From NCBI GenBank assembly GCA_936924635.1, contig CAKZHP010000053.1:1-47835 (forward strand): a DNA stretch of 47,835 nt, written 5' to 3'. The stretch comes from an uncultured Propionibacteriaceae bacterium (lineage in GTDB: Bacteria; Actinomycetota; Actinomycetes; Propionibacteriales; Propionibacteriaceae). The translations under genes were made by a program, and so were the position numbers. The notes below the pieces were generated by a model that ran no database searches, was not told the origin of the DNA, and saw only the letters and a program-made list of their open reading frames with translations. This document shows positions 15,651 through 23,990 of this stretch, piece by piece; the stretch's first letter is position 1; each line of letters opens with the position of its first letter.

Positions 15651-16558
15651 AGCACATCACCCCCGCCACGATCACGGTCACTGTGGGTGGGGGCGGCGAG
15701 GGACAGGGAGAGCACCAGGTCGTCGTCGCGTAGCAGCACCGGTAGCGTCTCGCCGATCAGCAGCCGCAGCAGCACCCCCTTCCCGGCGTTCGTGGCGGCG
15801 TAGGCGGGGTGTGGGCTGCCGAGCAGCGCTCGCAGCAGCACGGTCCAGGATCGGCCGGGCAGGTCCAGTAGGACGCGGGCGTGCCGGCCCCGCCGCAGCC
15901 CCTCATACGCGGACTGCCGGGTGCCGGCCCGCATCAGCGCCCCGCACACGTGCTCGACCGAGGCCCGCGCGGTCTCCGGCGCCCAGCCCAGCAGGCACAG
16001 CAAGGCGATGGCGTCCTCGGCCGCCGATCCCGCGGACATGCACGCCCGATCCGACCCGCCGCCGGAACTGCCGTTGTCGTCCGCATCGGTGCGGGCGTCG
16101 GTCTCGGTGTCCGCCGAGGTGGGGTCGGTGACGTGGAAGGCGGGGTGGTAGTCGGTGAGCGGGTTGTCCCGGTCGGCGAACCGCTCCGGGTCGTGGAACG
16201 CGGACACGTGCGGGCGGCGGGCTTGGTGGACCGAGCAGAGCAGTCCTTGGGCGCGTTCCTCGAAGATGCAGGTGATCCGCACCCCGTGGGTGACCATCGC
16301 CCACGGATCGTCCGCGCGCCGGGTGGAGGCGTACTGCATCGCGTCGAACGCCGCAGATGCGGCCTCCCACGGATCGAGGCCGTGCTTGCGCGCCAGCGGG
16401 GTGTACTTCTCCGCGGCGTAGGCCATCAGCTCCCGCGCGGACGGATCGGACGCCCACGCGCCCTCGCCCGCCTCATGCAGCCGGTTCAGCAGCGCACGCA
16501 GGCCCTCACTGGTCGTGAAGCCCTCGCCGGCCTCGTCGTGGTCTGTTGTGGTGGTCAT
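15647..16558 (-). CDS. Hypothetical protein, possibly sigma-factor-like
   Basis: 303 residues. The region about 20-115 (GLRALLNRLHEAGEGAW, ELMAYAAEKYTPLARKHGLD, PWEAASAAFDAMQYAS, DDPWAMVTHGVRITCIFEER) resembles sigma-70 region 2 in its order of helices (helix - GL-P-[ED]-A-x-x-A - DDPW). A disordered acidic insert (about 140-170) follows. The C-terminal helical half is LLCLLGWAPETARASVEHVCGALMRAGTRQSAYEGLRRGRHAR, with a possible helix-turn-helix. Similarity is only by eye. Coupled to parB (ATGA), which fits an element-encoded transcriptional regulator, but a structural maintenance role is equally possible. Confidence 0.6.
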   Translation of the reverse strand: MTTTTDHDEAGEGFTTSEGLRALLNRLHEAGEGAWASDPSARELMAYAAEKYTPLARKHGLDPWEAASAAFDAMQYASTRRADDPWAMVTHGVRITCIFEERAQGLLCSVHQARRPHVSAFHDPERFADRDNPLTDYHPAFHVTDPTSADTETDARTDADDNGSSGGGSDRACMSAGSAAEDAIALLCLLGWAPETARASVEHVCGALMRAGTRQSAYEGLRRGRHARVLLDLPGRSWTVLLRALLGSPHPAYAATNAGKGVLLRLLIGETLPVLLRDDDLVLSLSLAAPTHSDRDRGGGDVL

Positions 16559-16564
16559 GGCCGG

Positions 16565-16957
16565 TCACCTGTTCATTCCGACACCAGCGCGTACCGGCCC
16601 CGACGACGCGTTGCCGCTGCGGCCGAAGGCGGACAACGGGGGCAACCGTCGCGCCCGGTCTGTGAGGTCCTGCAGCCGGTTCGCGATCGGGGCGCGGGCG
16701 CGGCGGGCCAGCTCGGCCTCGAAGTCGATACCCCGCCCCGACAGCGTCGCCCCGTGCCGGGCGATCAGGTCGGTGGGTCGCACCCACTCCACACCCCGCG
16801 CCCGCCTTCCAGCGGGCGTGTGCTCCTGGTCGTCGCGGCGAATGTGCGCGGCTCCCACCGCGTCCGGCGTGCCGGTCGATTCGGCCAGCTCCCGTTCGCG
16901 CTCGGGCTCAGGGATCGGCCGTCGCCGCTCGTGTTGTTCGTGTGGGTTCCCGTTCAT
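16565..16957 (-). CDS. Hypothetical protein
   Basis: 130 residues, highly charged and probably mostly disordered at the N-terminus (HEQHERRRPIPEPERERELAES). A better-ordered middle is WVRPTDLIARHGATLSGRGIDFEAELARRARAPIANRLQDL. No family recognised and no membrane segment. The ATG at 16957 overlaps the stop of the DUF2637 gene (ATGA), and the stop is 6 bases from the next start, so it is translated as part of the operon. I am confident it is coding but can say nothing of function. Confidence 0.68.
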   Translation of the reverse strand: MNGNPHEQHERRRPIPEPERERELAESTGTPDAVGAAHIRRDDQEHTPAGRRARGVEWVRPTDLIARHGATLSGRGIDFEAELARRARAPIANRLQDLTDRARRLPPLSAFGRSGNASSGPVRAGVGMNR

Positions 16958-17703
16958 CGGGTCGCCTCCTCACCATCGTTGCTGTCAGAAAGGTGCGCAC
17001 CGGCGAACCAGCGCCCGACCGTGGAGGGGTGCACGCCGAGTTCGCGGGCGATGCGCTTGTTCGACCAGCCCCGCCGCCGCAGCTCGGCCGCCTGGCTCCT
17101 TCGCTCCGTTGCGGCGGTTGGCGTGTCACTTGTGGGCGCCTGCATTCCGGGCGCCGGGTCATCTGGGCGGGGTGGCACGGTCAGCTCCACACGGCGTGGC
17201 TGCGTCGGCGCGTCGAGGACCGCGGGTTCGGGCGCCGCGAGACTGGCGGGGTCATCAGGGCTGGCGGTGTCGGGTGTGGGGCGGGTGAGGATGACGGTCA
17301 GGTGGGTGATTGCCAGCACCACCGGCGGCACCGCCGCCACACTCGCAGCGAGTACGCCAGGTACGTCGGCGTCGGCGGCGACCACGGCGTGGATCGCGTT
17401 GGCGGTCACCGACACCGCGGCGCCGCCGATCAGCAGCGCCCAGGGATACCAGGCCGACTTCTGGCCGGCGAGGGCGACGACGGCGACGGTGGCGACGACG
17501 ATGATGCCGTCCACGATCAGCGGCCACGCCCACGCCTGCTCTGTACCGATGCCGCTTCGGGCCGCGAGGTCTGCCAGCGCGGTGAAGGACAGCCAGAACG
17601 CGCCGGCGGCGATGAACACCGTCCCCGACACCGCCGTCATCACCGCCCATCGGCGACCCGCCGTCCTGCTCGCGACCGTGCTGCTCGCGGCCGGGGTGGT
17701 CAT
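16954..17703 (-). CDS. DUF2637 (SpdB-like) membrane protein with C-terminal helix-turn-helix
   Basis: 249 residues. Residues 15-130 form a four-helix membrane domain: AVMTAVSGTVFIAAGAFWLSF, AWAWPLIVDGIIVVATVAVVAL, YPWALLIGGAAVSVTANAIHAV, VLAASVAAVPPVVLAITHL. This is the DUF2637 domain seen in spread proteins (Spd) of actinobacterial conjugative plasmids. After a Pro/Asp linker the C-terminus (about 205-240) is a DNA-binding helix-turn-helix, RRRGWSNKRIARELGVHPSTVGRWFAG, as in Hin/MerR-like short HTHs. The combination suggests a membrane-tethered DNA contact in transfer or segregation. Start overlaps the prim-pol stop (ATGA). Confidence 0.83.
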   Translation of the reverse strand: MTTPAASSTVASRTAGRRWAVMTAVSGTVFIAAGAFWLSFTALADLAARSGIGTEQAWAWPLIVDGIIVVATVAVVALAGQKSAWYPWALLIGGAAVSVTANAIHAVVAADADVPGVLAASVAAVPPVVLAITHLTVILTRPTPDTASPDDPASLAAPEPAVLDAPTQPRRVELTVPPRPDDPAPGMQAPTSDTPTAATERRSQAAELRRRGWSNKRIARELGVHPSTVGRWFAGAHLSDSNDGEEATR

Positions 17704-18659
17704 CACAGCCCCCGCACCCTCGATGTCCCCGTTGCGGCGCTTGCGTCGCGACGGAACCAGCCGTCCGCGACCTGCGGCGACGCACCGCGTACCGGCGGCG
17801 ACGATGGGCCGTGTCGGGCAGGTTCGCCGCGGACGGTGCGGTAGGCGGACCGGACCGTGGCGGTGATCTCTCGTGGCCCGAAGTCCGACTTCGCTGCCGT
17901 GAGCACGGCGTCGAGGGCATCGTTGAGCGGGACCCCGCCTTCGGCGAGACGGCAGGACGCCCAGAACAGCTTCAGGTTGCGGTCGGTGTCCTGCCGGTCC
18001 AGCCACGCCGCCAGCCGCTGCGCATCGTCCCGGCCCGCCGGCTGCCAGGTCTCGGGCCGTGGACGAGGTGCGGGGCGGGGGTCGAGGAAGTCCCGCAGCG
18101 CGTTTGAGTCCAGCAGGCCGGCGGGGCGGGTGTTGATCGTCTCGACCTGGTAGCCGACCGTGGTGCCCTGGATCGAGCGGGTCGAGGGCGGGACGATGAT
18201 GTAGCCGCCGTCGCCGCGGAAGTCGATCCCGGCCCGCCCGGCCTGCCACGACCGCTGCTCCGTCCCGGGTGTCGCCGGGTAGTAGGCATGCAGTCCACCG
18301 GTGGGGGTGCGGACCAGCAGCTCCCACCCGTCCACCAGGCCGGCGCGCATGGCGCGGTCGAAACTGGTCCGGCCGTCGACCGGGCCGTGCACATCCAGAT
18401 CCACCACGACGACCTCGGAGGCGGCGCCGGTCGGGACACCGATGTTCGCGCCCGGCGACTGCCGCCACCACGCCTGCACCTGATCGAGGTCCGTGGTGGC
18501 GTCGTGGAACCCGTGTCCGGTGGCCGGCCGCTTCCCATACGCCACACAGGGGAAGACCGGCACCCCCGCCGACGCGAACTCCCGCGCGGCCGCCGACAAC
18601 GGCCACGCTCCGCTCATCCGCAGCAGCACTGAGGAGACCGCGCCGTGCTCGGCCATCAC
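17703..18659 (-). CDS. Bifunctional DNA primase/polymerase (prim-pol domain)
   Basis: 318 residues. AEP-type prim-pol core: PLSAAAREFASAGVPVFPC and GKRPATGHGFHDATTD at the N-terminus, catalytic acids in VVVVDLDVHG (DLD at 87-89), and GGLHAYY at 121-127. GIDFRGDGGYIIVPPS (substrate-binding) and YQVETINTRPAGLL follow. No helicase domain is attached, so this is a stand-alone primase for second-strand synthesis or element replication after transfer. GTG 18659 and ATG 18656 are both possible starts; either overlaps the ardC-like stop, so translation is coupled. Confidence 0.87.
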   Translation of the reverse strand: MMAEHGAVSSVLLRMSGAWPLSAAAREFASAGVPVFPCVAYGKRPATGHGFHDATTDLDQVQAWWRQSPGANIGVPTGAASEVVVVDLDVHGPVDGRTSFDRAMRAGLVDGWELLVRTPTGGLHAYYPATPGTEQRSWQAGRAGIDFRGDGGYIIVPPSTRSIQGTTVGYQVETINTRPAGLLDSNALRDFLDPRPAPRPRPETWQPAGRDDAQRLAAWLDRQDTDRNLKLFWASCRLAEGGVPLNDALDAVLTAAKSDFGPREITATVRSAYRTVRGEPARHGPSSPPVRGASPQVADGWFRRDASAATGTSRVRGL

Positions 18660-19771
18660 AGTCCCCGCCCCTCGAGCGCCGGCACCGGGACGGGGCGTGC
18701 ACCTGGTTCGGGCAGCGACGCCACCTGCCGCGACGGCACCGGCTCCGGTGCCGGTGGTACGTGCGCGGGTGTCTCGCGGTGGGCCGCCGCCCGGTCCAAA
18801 CCGGGCGGGGTACCGTCACCGACTTGCGCGGTGTCGAGCTGGTCCAGGATCGCCAGGGCGGTCTTGCGGACCCGTTCCCCGGTGGCCTTGACCACCTCCA
18901 CCGGCTCCGTGCCATCGACCCGTGTCGCCCAGGTCGACACGTACGGGATCGTGTACCCGGAGGTGTCCATTCCGTGGGCGGCACCGACCATCAACGCCAC
19001 GGACTCGGCTTCGACCTCGCCGATGCCGCGATGCTGACGGACATCCTCGGCGTCGGGGCCGTGGAGGAGGACGTGGCCGAGTTCGTGGGCGAGGGTCTTG
19101 ACCTGCGCGGCGGGATCCATGTTCTCCCGCACCGCCACGGTGTTCGCGGTGTAGTCGGTCATCCCGTTCGCGCCGTGGATCATGCCCTCGTGCGGTACCC
19201 GCAGCACCGCGAACCCGGCCGCCTCGACCTGCGCCGCCAGACCGCCCCACAACCCGGCGGGCACTTCGCCTTCCAGCACCCGCGGTGCCGGGGGTTCGGG
19301 GATCGGGTCACCGGCGGTCTGGCTCGCGTCCCACACATATGTAGGTCGGACGCCGACCATCTTGGAACGCACCACCTCACCGGCACGCGGCTTCTCACCC
19401 TTACCGAGCCGGCGCCAAGACTCCGCATCCTGCGGTGTAGCCGAGGCGAACCTGCCCGTCACCGGCGCGAGAATCTGGTAGCCCGGCTGGCCCTTCTCCA
19501 CCTGCCGTCCGAGGGCCTGCCACTGCTTGTAGCCGGCCACGTACGAGGGGAACGGCTCCGGCACCCGGCCCTGCTCGTATGCTTCCGCGTGGGCGACCCA
19601 GATCAGCAGGGTGTTGTTGAAGCTCCTCGATCGGAACCGGGCCGCGAACGTCAACGCGCGCGCCCAATCCGGCCCGGACACCAGTTCTTCGACCGCGCCG
19701 GTCAGGCTCTCGTGCAGCTCGTCGAGCTTGGCCTCTCTTGCGGCTTGCGCTTGCTCTCGTGTCTTCGCCAT
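18656..19771 (-). CDS. ArdC-like antirestriction / ImmA-IrrE-type metalloprotease
   Basis: 371 residues from the ATG at 19771 behind GGGAGG. The N-terminal ssDNA-binding ArdC-N-like region (about 1-150) shows RFRSRSFNNTLLIWVAHAEAYEQG, AGYKQWQALGRQVEKGQPGYQILAPV. The zinc-metalloprotease region shows TLAHELGHVLLHGPD (HELGH, about 227-231) with a downstream acidic partner in EVEAESVALMVG. The C-terminal tail is Pro-rich. ArdC proteins protect incoming single-stranded DNA from host restriction, and the gene is first to be transcribed here, fitting early expression in a new host. An upstream reading frame lacks a good ribosome site. Confidence 0.85.
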   Translation of the reverse strand: MAKTREQAQAAREAKLDELHESLTGAVEELVSGPDWARALTFAARFRSRSFNNTLLIWVAHAEAYEQGRVPEPFPSYVAGYKQWQALGRQVEKGQPGYQILAPVTGRFASATPQDAESWRRLGKGEKPRAGEVVRSKMVGVRPTYVWDASQTAGDPIPEPPAPRVLEGEVPAGLWGGLAAQVEAAGFAVLRVPHEGMIHGANGMTDYTANTVAVRENMDPAAQVKTLAHELGHVLLHGPDAEDVRQHRGIGEVEAESVALMVGAAHGMDTSGYTIPYVSTWATRVDGTEPVEVVKATGERVRKTALAILDQLDTAQVGDGTPPGLDRAAAHRETPAHVPPAPEPVPSRQVASLPEPGARPVPVPALEGRGL

Positions 19772-20003
19772 CGGCGTGTCCTCCCGATACCCTGAGCACC
19801 GGGCCGACCAGGCTCGGTGACCATCAGGTACGCCGCGAAAACCAGCAACGGCAGACGGACAACGAAACAAGCCATGTGACCGTCAGGCACGGCGGTGAAC
19901 CCGGCGAGTCCCCACCACTACTAGCCCTTGGCGCGTTCCCTGCCAGCAGGCGGGAAGGATGCGGAGATCCGTACCGTCGACGCTGCGATGTGTACCTTCA
20001 GGA

Positions 20004-20912
20004 TCAGGCGGCCGCTCTCTGCCGGATCATCAGCCGATAGCGAGTTGGTGTGACACCTACGGCGTGGCGAAACATCCGCGCGGCATGACCGCGACTGCGC
20101 CACCCCACTTCGCGCATCGCTGCCTCAATAGACAGGTCAGTCTCACGCAGCAGCCGAGCCAGATGCTCGGCTCGGACAGTAGTGAGGTACGTCATGGGGG
20201 TCTTGCCGTAAGCGTCCACGAAGATCCGCCCGAGCTGTGAGGGCGATAGATGTACTCCGGCGGCGAGTCGACCGAGTGTCCAGTCCTCGGCCGGTGCATT
20301 GCGAAGCAGGTCGAGCGCTTCGCGAGCCTCGGCCCGCAGGGGCGCGAACCGCCGGTAACGTGGTGTGCCAGGACGACCCGTCCTCTTCTGGGTCGTGGTT
20401 CGTGATACGGGCGAGGTCTTCACATACGGGCTCACGACATCGAGCACGGCAAAGAGCAGGGCCTGCGTCCGGTAGAACCTCTTGGTGCACGGTCCGTCAA
20501 CACTGAGCGCGACCAGCTCGTCCAGGAGTGGCGTGAACATCCGAGTGCGGTTCTCTCCGAGGCGGAGTATCTGGGCCGACTCGGAGTAGATCTCGTCGGC
20601 GAAGTCATGGGCATCGAGCCGGTCTGCAAGCAGCTCGGCATGCTGCCAGAAGACCTGGTCGACGACGTAGTCTCGGTCCAGGTAGAGCGTGGTGACGGTG
20701 ACAAGATCTTCGGGTTCGCCACCACACAGGGTGTTGGCACCCAGGGCCACGACGTCACCGGCGCAGACGGGCTTCTCACCAAACTCGCTGAGCACGATCG
20801 CAGATCCTGCGCGGACGAAGATCAGCTTGACGCAGTCATGCGCCACGGGCGCGATAGGCACACGGATGCTGCAAGTGCGAGCAATGATTGGTTGAAGGCG
20901 CGCCGAAGGCAT
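20004..20912 (-). CDS. AraC-family transcriptional regulator
   Basis: 302 residues. The N-terminal cupin-like sensor region (about 20-110) shows CVKLIFVRAGSAIVLSEFGEKPVCAGDVVALGA. The C-terminal double helix-turn-helix of AraC/XylS type (about 200-298) shows LAAGVHLSPSQLGRIFVDAYGKTPMTYLTTVRAEHLARLLRETDLSIEAAMREVGWRSRGHAARMFRHAVGVTP in register with the family. It sits alone between the conjugation operon and the cargo. The linker TTQKRTGRPGTPRYRRFAPLRAEAREAL also occurs, in similar form, in AraC proteins found on actinobacterial ICEs. Target unknown; either the ardC-led operon or the rraA operon is plausible. Confidence 0.86.
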   Translation of the reverse strand: MPSARLQPIIARTCSIRVPIAPVAHDCVKLIFVRAGSAIVLSEFGEKPVCAGDVVALGANTLCGGEPEDLVTVTTLYLDRDYVVDQVFWQHAELLADRLDAHDFADEIYSESAQILRLGENRTRMFTPLLDELVALSVDGPCTKRFYRTQALLFAVLDVVSPYVKTSPVSRTTTQKRTGRPGTPRYRRFAPLRAEAREALDLLRNAPAEDWTLGRLAAGVHLSPSQLGRIFVDAYGKTPMTYLTTVRAEHLARLLRETDLSIEAAMREVGWRSRGHAARMFRHAVGVTPTRYRLMIRQRAAA

Positions 20913-21534
20913 ACATGCCTGCTACGGCCGACCCGCACCAGGCGTGGGCCGGGTCATGGCGCGCAGCCTCTCATTGCGGTCGCTGGTGGGGCGCCACGAG
21001 GTCTAGGAACCAGAGACGTCACGGGGCTGACCCCCAGAGGGGGGGTCGGGCAGCCCTACCCCAGCGCGTCGCGGCGAGCAGCCCACTGGCCGACCGGTCG
21101 CGCCATGGTGAAGTCGGGGTGGTCATAGTCGGCGTTCTTGGTCCTCTCCTCCGGCAGCAATGGTGCTTGGATCCCCGCCCAAGGGCCTGCCACGGCTTCT
21201 GCCGCGTGTGTGGTCTCCCACCGGGCATCACGGTAAAAAATGTAGCAGATAGTACAATTGACCGCCTGTGGCTGAGTTCGCGGTCGCCGCGTCGGTGTCG
21301 AGTCGCGGGCGAAGGGGGTGAGACGTGTCGTAGCTCCCGAGCGGGAGATGTCACCGTCATGCGCGGGAGACTTAGCGCACTATAGAACGAGTTCTACCTC
21401 AGTCTTGGACCTAACTAGGGCATCGCAGGCTGCGAGATTCCCAACCCATACTCACGCCATTGGTATCAAAGATCGTACTTGACGGTACATAAATGGCTCT
21501 GGCATCGTGATGTGCTGTGAGTGGAGATCCTCGT
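20913..21534. other. Non-coding interval between araC and rraA genes
   Basis: 622 bases without a convincing gene on either strand. Base composition falls in two patches (about 21225-21260 and 21375-21515) against the surrounding high GC. A TACAAT hexamer at 21253-21258 and a TATAGA at 21381-21386 could be -10 elements, but neither has a good -35. A 14-bp palindrome (21383-21396) is described separately. Transcription of the divergent araC and rraA genes should start here. Confidence 0.5.
21383..21396. promoter_or_regulatory. Palindromic TetR-type operator candidate upstream of rraA
   Basis: TAGAAC-GA-GTTCTA is a perfect inverted repeat overlapping a TATAGA -10-like hexamer. It has the TNNAACNNGTTNNA layout known for KstR and other actinobacterial TetR regulators. 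It lies about 140 bases before rraA, in the leader of the operon that contains a tetR gene. Regulation by that TetR is inference. Confidence 0.45.
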
Positions 21535-22215
21535 GTGGCCAACGGTTGGGGTGCCGAGCATCGGCGTGCCCAGGCCGAGCAGATCAGTTGTGCCGACGTG
21601 GTCGATGCGCTGGGTCGTCGTCACCGCCACCGTGCGCACATCCTGGGGCTGGAGAGTCCCACCCCCGGCAGGGTCCTCTTCGGACCAGTCGTGACTATCG
21701 CCTTCTTCCACAGTTGCGCTGCCAGCGTCGACCCCGCTGTACACGATTTCCGATCGCTGATCCGTGAGGCGGTTGGCGACGACGCCGAGGGAAAGGTCCT
21801 CGTGCTCGCGACCAACGGCCATCCAGGCGTCTCGGTCGGTGGTGGAACGAAGCTTGGCCGCGTTCACCACTACGGGCTCGACGGGGTGCTGACAGATGGC
21901 CGGCTCCGGGACTACGCCGAGCTTCGAACGTACGGGTTCACCGCGTACTGCGCCGGGGAAGCGGTCGAGGCTGGCGGTGCGCTGATCACTCCACACCAGG
22001 CGAACGTTCCCGTGGTGCTGGATGGTGTCGGCATCATGCCGGGCGACTACGTTCTCGCCGACGGATCGGGGGCGGTCATCATCCCCGGCGCGGAGATCGA
22101 CGAGGTCCTACTCGGTGCGACAGCGGTGAAACAGGAGGACGCGCGCTTCCGTGAGCAAATCGCGCAGGAACGCGCCAGTGCCGGGGAGAGCGCCCGGGGA
22201 GAGCGAGAGCGATGA
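21535..22215 (+). CDS. RraA-family protein (HMG/CHA aldolase-like fold)
   Basis: 226 residues from GTG 21535, preferred over GTG 21517 because GGAG lies 8 bases upstream. RraA-family markers are SCADVVDALGRRH at the N-terminus, FGPVVTIAF, KVLVLATNGHPGVSVGGG, GLDGVLTDGRLRDYAEL (Asp/Arg-Asp metal and substrate motif) and GGALITPHQANVPVVLDGVGIMPGDYVLADGSGAVIIP. Members are either divalent-metal aldolases/decarboxylases or RNase E inhibitors; this one has the acidic and Arg residues of the enzyme type. Its substrate is unknown. Operon with DUF1003 (ATGA overlap), tetR, a small protein and mshC. Confidence 0.82.
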   Translation: MANGWGAEHRRAQAEQISCADVVDALGRRHRHRAHILGLESPTPGRVLFGPVVTIAFFHSCAASVDPAVHDFRSLIREAVGDDAEGKVLVLATNGHPGVSVGGGTKLGRVHHYGLDGVLTDGRLRDYAELRTYGFTAYCAGEAVEAGGALITPHQANVPVVLDGVGIMPGDYVLADGSGAVIIPGAEIDEVLLGATAVKQEDARFREQIAQERASAGESARGERER

Positions 22216-22835
22216 CCGAGCCGGGACGCGACGAGCGGACAGAACCATCACCAGACGCTGGAACGGGAGATAGCCCTGGCTCCCGCAGCGCTTCTCGACA
22301 CCACGCCGAGCCGGAGGCGGGCGACCACTCCAACGACAGCGTTGGCCGCGAGATGTTCGCTTGCCCGCACTGCGGGCACCAACTCAGCATGTTCAGAGAA
22401 GCGCGGTCGAGCCCCGGAGACAAGGCCGCTGCCTGGGTGGCGAGCGTCGCGGGCTCATGGCCGTTCCTGCTAATCCTGGTGGTGGCGATTCTCGCGTGGT
22501 TTGTCGTGAACACTATCCTGCCGCTCTTTTATCCCCACCCGACGGCCATGCTGGACTATCTAGGAACGGCTCTGGCGATCGTCGCGGCTCTGCAGGGACC
22601 GCTGATTCTGCTCACTCAGCGACGGGAGTCGGACCGGGACCGTGCGCGAGACATCGAGACGTTCCACATCTCTCAGAACACCGAAGCCGATCTGCACTCG
22701 ATCAGTCATGCCATCAACTCGGTTCTTGAGCAGTGGGAACGCGACCGGTCGTCAGGTGCCGTTGACGTACCGGGAGGTGGCGGTACGGCTGAGAAACCGC
22801 GGACGGGAGCCACTCGATCGCAGGACTCATCGTGA
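22212..22835 (+). CDS. DUF1003 membrane protein
   Basis: 207 residues. A disordered charged N-terminus precedes a CxxC pair (FACPHCGHQLSMF, Cys51/Cys54). The DUF1003 core has two membrane helices, SWPFLLILVVAILAWFVVNTIL (82-104) and YLGTALAIVAALQGPLILLTQ (117-136), then the family-typical RRESDRDRARDIETFHISQNTEADLHSI and a disordered tail. DUF1003 proteins are small inner-membrane proteins of unknown role, sometimes near metal or stress genes. The start overlaps the rraA stop (ATGA), so it is co-translated. Confidence 0.82.
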   Translation: MTEPGRDERTEPSPDAGTGDSPGSRSASRHHAEPEAGDHSNDSVGREMFACPHCGHQLSMFREARSSPGDKAAAWVASVAGSWPFLLILVVAILAWFVVNTILPLFYPHPTAMLDYLGTALAIVAALQGPLILLTQRRESDRDRARDIETFHISQNTEADLHSISHAINSVLEQWERDRSSGAVDVPGGGGTAEKPRTGATRSQDSS

Positions 22836-22874
22836 CCTCCGAGGCTGGCGGGTTCAGTCCAGATCGGGAGCACG

Positions 22875-23498
22875 GTGAGTGAGAAGAAGCCGCGACGGCT
22901 GACCGCCAAGGGCGAGGCCACTCGCCTGCGTATCGTCGCGGCAGCCGCCGATCTCATGTACTCGCAGGGCGTCGAGGCCACCAGCGTTGACGATGTCATA
23001 GAGGCCAGTGGAACGGGCAAGTCTCAGGTTTACCACTACTTCTCGGACAAGACCGAGTTGGTTGAGGCAGTCGTGAGGGCCCAGATTGAGCGGGTGCTTG
23101 GCGAGCAGGCACCATTCCTCGACGACCTGCGCACGATGCGCGGCTTCGAGCGTTGGCGGGATGCGATCGTGGTAGGAGTGCGTGGTTGGCGAGGTGCTCA
23201 CGGCTGTCCGATGGGGTCGCTGGCGAGCGAAATCGCTGGCCGGTCTGAGACTGCGCGTGAGAATCTCCAGCGAGGATTCAGCGTCTGGCAGCACTGGTTC
23301 CGTCTCGGACTGGAGCGCATGCAGGACTCAGGCGAGCTACGGCCGGACGCAGATGCTGAGGAACTCGCCGTCGGTCTGATGGCGGCTGTCCAAGGCGGGT
23401 ACCTCCTCGTCAAGACCACACGGGACGAGCGCAGCATGGCAATCGCGCTCGACATGGCTCTCGACTCCATCCGCGTCGCGCTGAGCGCCGCAGAGTGA
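22875..23498 (+). CDS. TetR/AcrR-family regulator (cargo copy 1)
   Basis: 207 residues, GTG start. The N-terminal TetR helix-turn-helix (about 10-60) shows RLTAKGEATRLRIVAAAADLMYSQGVEATSVDDVIEASGTGKSQVYHYFSDKTELVEAVV in register with the family. The C-terminal ligand domain contains GAHGCPMGSLASEIAG and ELAVGLMAAVQGGYLLVKTTRD. It is clearly paralogous to the regulator at 30844-31485, sharing the Cys in GCP[ML]G[SA]LA. That Cys is a candidate redox- or electrophile-sensing residue, by analogy with NemR-type TetR sensors (inference). Likely controls its own operon through the palindrome at 21383-21396. Confidence 0.88.
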   Translation: MSEKKPRRLTAKGEATRLRIVAAAADLMYSQGVEATSVDDVIEASGTGKSQVYHYFSDKTELVEAVVRAQIERVLGEQAPFLDDLRTMRGFERWRDAIVVGVRGWRGAHGCPMGSLASEIAGRSETARENLQRGFSVWQHWFRLGLERMQDSGELRPDADAEELAVGLMAAVQGGYLLVKTTRDERSMAIALDMALDSIRVALSAAE

Positions 23499-23515
23499 AC
23501 TGCGGAGGAGAGCAC

Positions 23516-23908
23516 ATGCCTTCTGAGGCACGAGTCCCAGAGCCCGCGGACGATTCCACGAGCCATGCCGTGAGGAGGAGTTCTGCCCCGGCCTTTCACA
23601 GTTCGAGCTCTCTCCACTCGATGCCTCCCGAGCATGATGGTGCGAGTCAGGCCACGGCCAGCTTGCGGGCAATGGTCGACCGGGTTCCTGAAGGCTGGAC
23701 CGTCGTCGCATACGAAGGTCGCTCATACGGATTGACCCGGACCACGCGAGTGCAGGGCCAGAGCATCAGCATCTCGGCCGAAGAGCTAGGAGGCGAAGAC
23801 CTGATCAGCGCCAACGTGTACCGCACTCGCAAAGCAGAGCACCTACGGCCCTGTGAGGTATCCGAAGCCAAGGTGCTGGCATTCCTGCGCGGGTGGACGC
23901 CCGCATGA
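23516..23908 (+). CDS. Small conserved hypothetical protein
   Basis: 130 residues from ATG 23516 behind GGAGGAG; a GTG at 23495 overlapping tetR is the weaker choice. The C-terminal 75 residues look conserved (RVPEGWTVVAYEGRSYGLTRTTR, ISISAEELGGEDLISANVYRT, LRPCEVSEAKVLAFLRGW). I recall similar proteins in actinobacteria, sometimes labelled peptide methionine sulfoxide reductase without a catalytic motif to justify it. The one Cys is in LRPCE. Placed between tetR and mshC in a redox operon; function unknown. Confidence 0.68.
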   Translation: MPSEARVPEPADDSTSHAVRRSSAPAFHSSSSLHSMPPEHDGASQATASLRAMVDRVPEGWTVVAYEGRSYGLTRTTRVQGQSISISAEELGGEDLISANVYRTRKAEHLRPCEVSEAKVLAFLRGWTPA

Positions 23909-23990
23909 CCCCTCGCGACACTCTGTCAGCAGGATCAGGAATCCACGCCGAATCCTCTGGTGTGGCTTCATCGACTACGAGGACCACGAC

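Noticed and set aside
23516..23908. Calling the small protein a methionine sulfoxide reductase
   Set aside because: It lacks the GCFWG motif of MsrA and the RYCxNS motif of MsrB; the label would rest only on remembered annotations.
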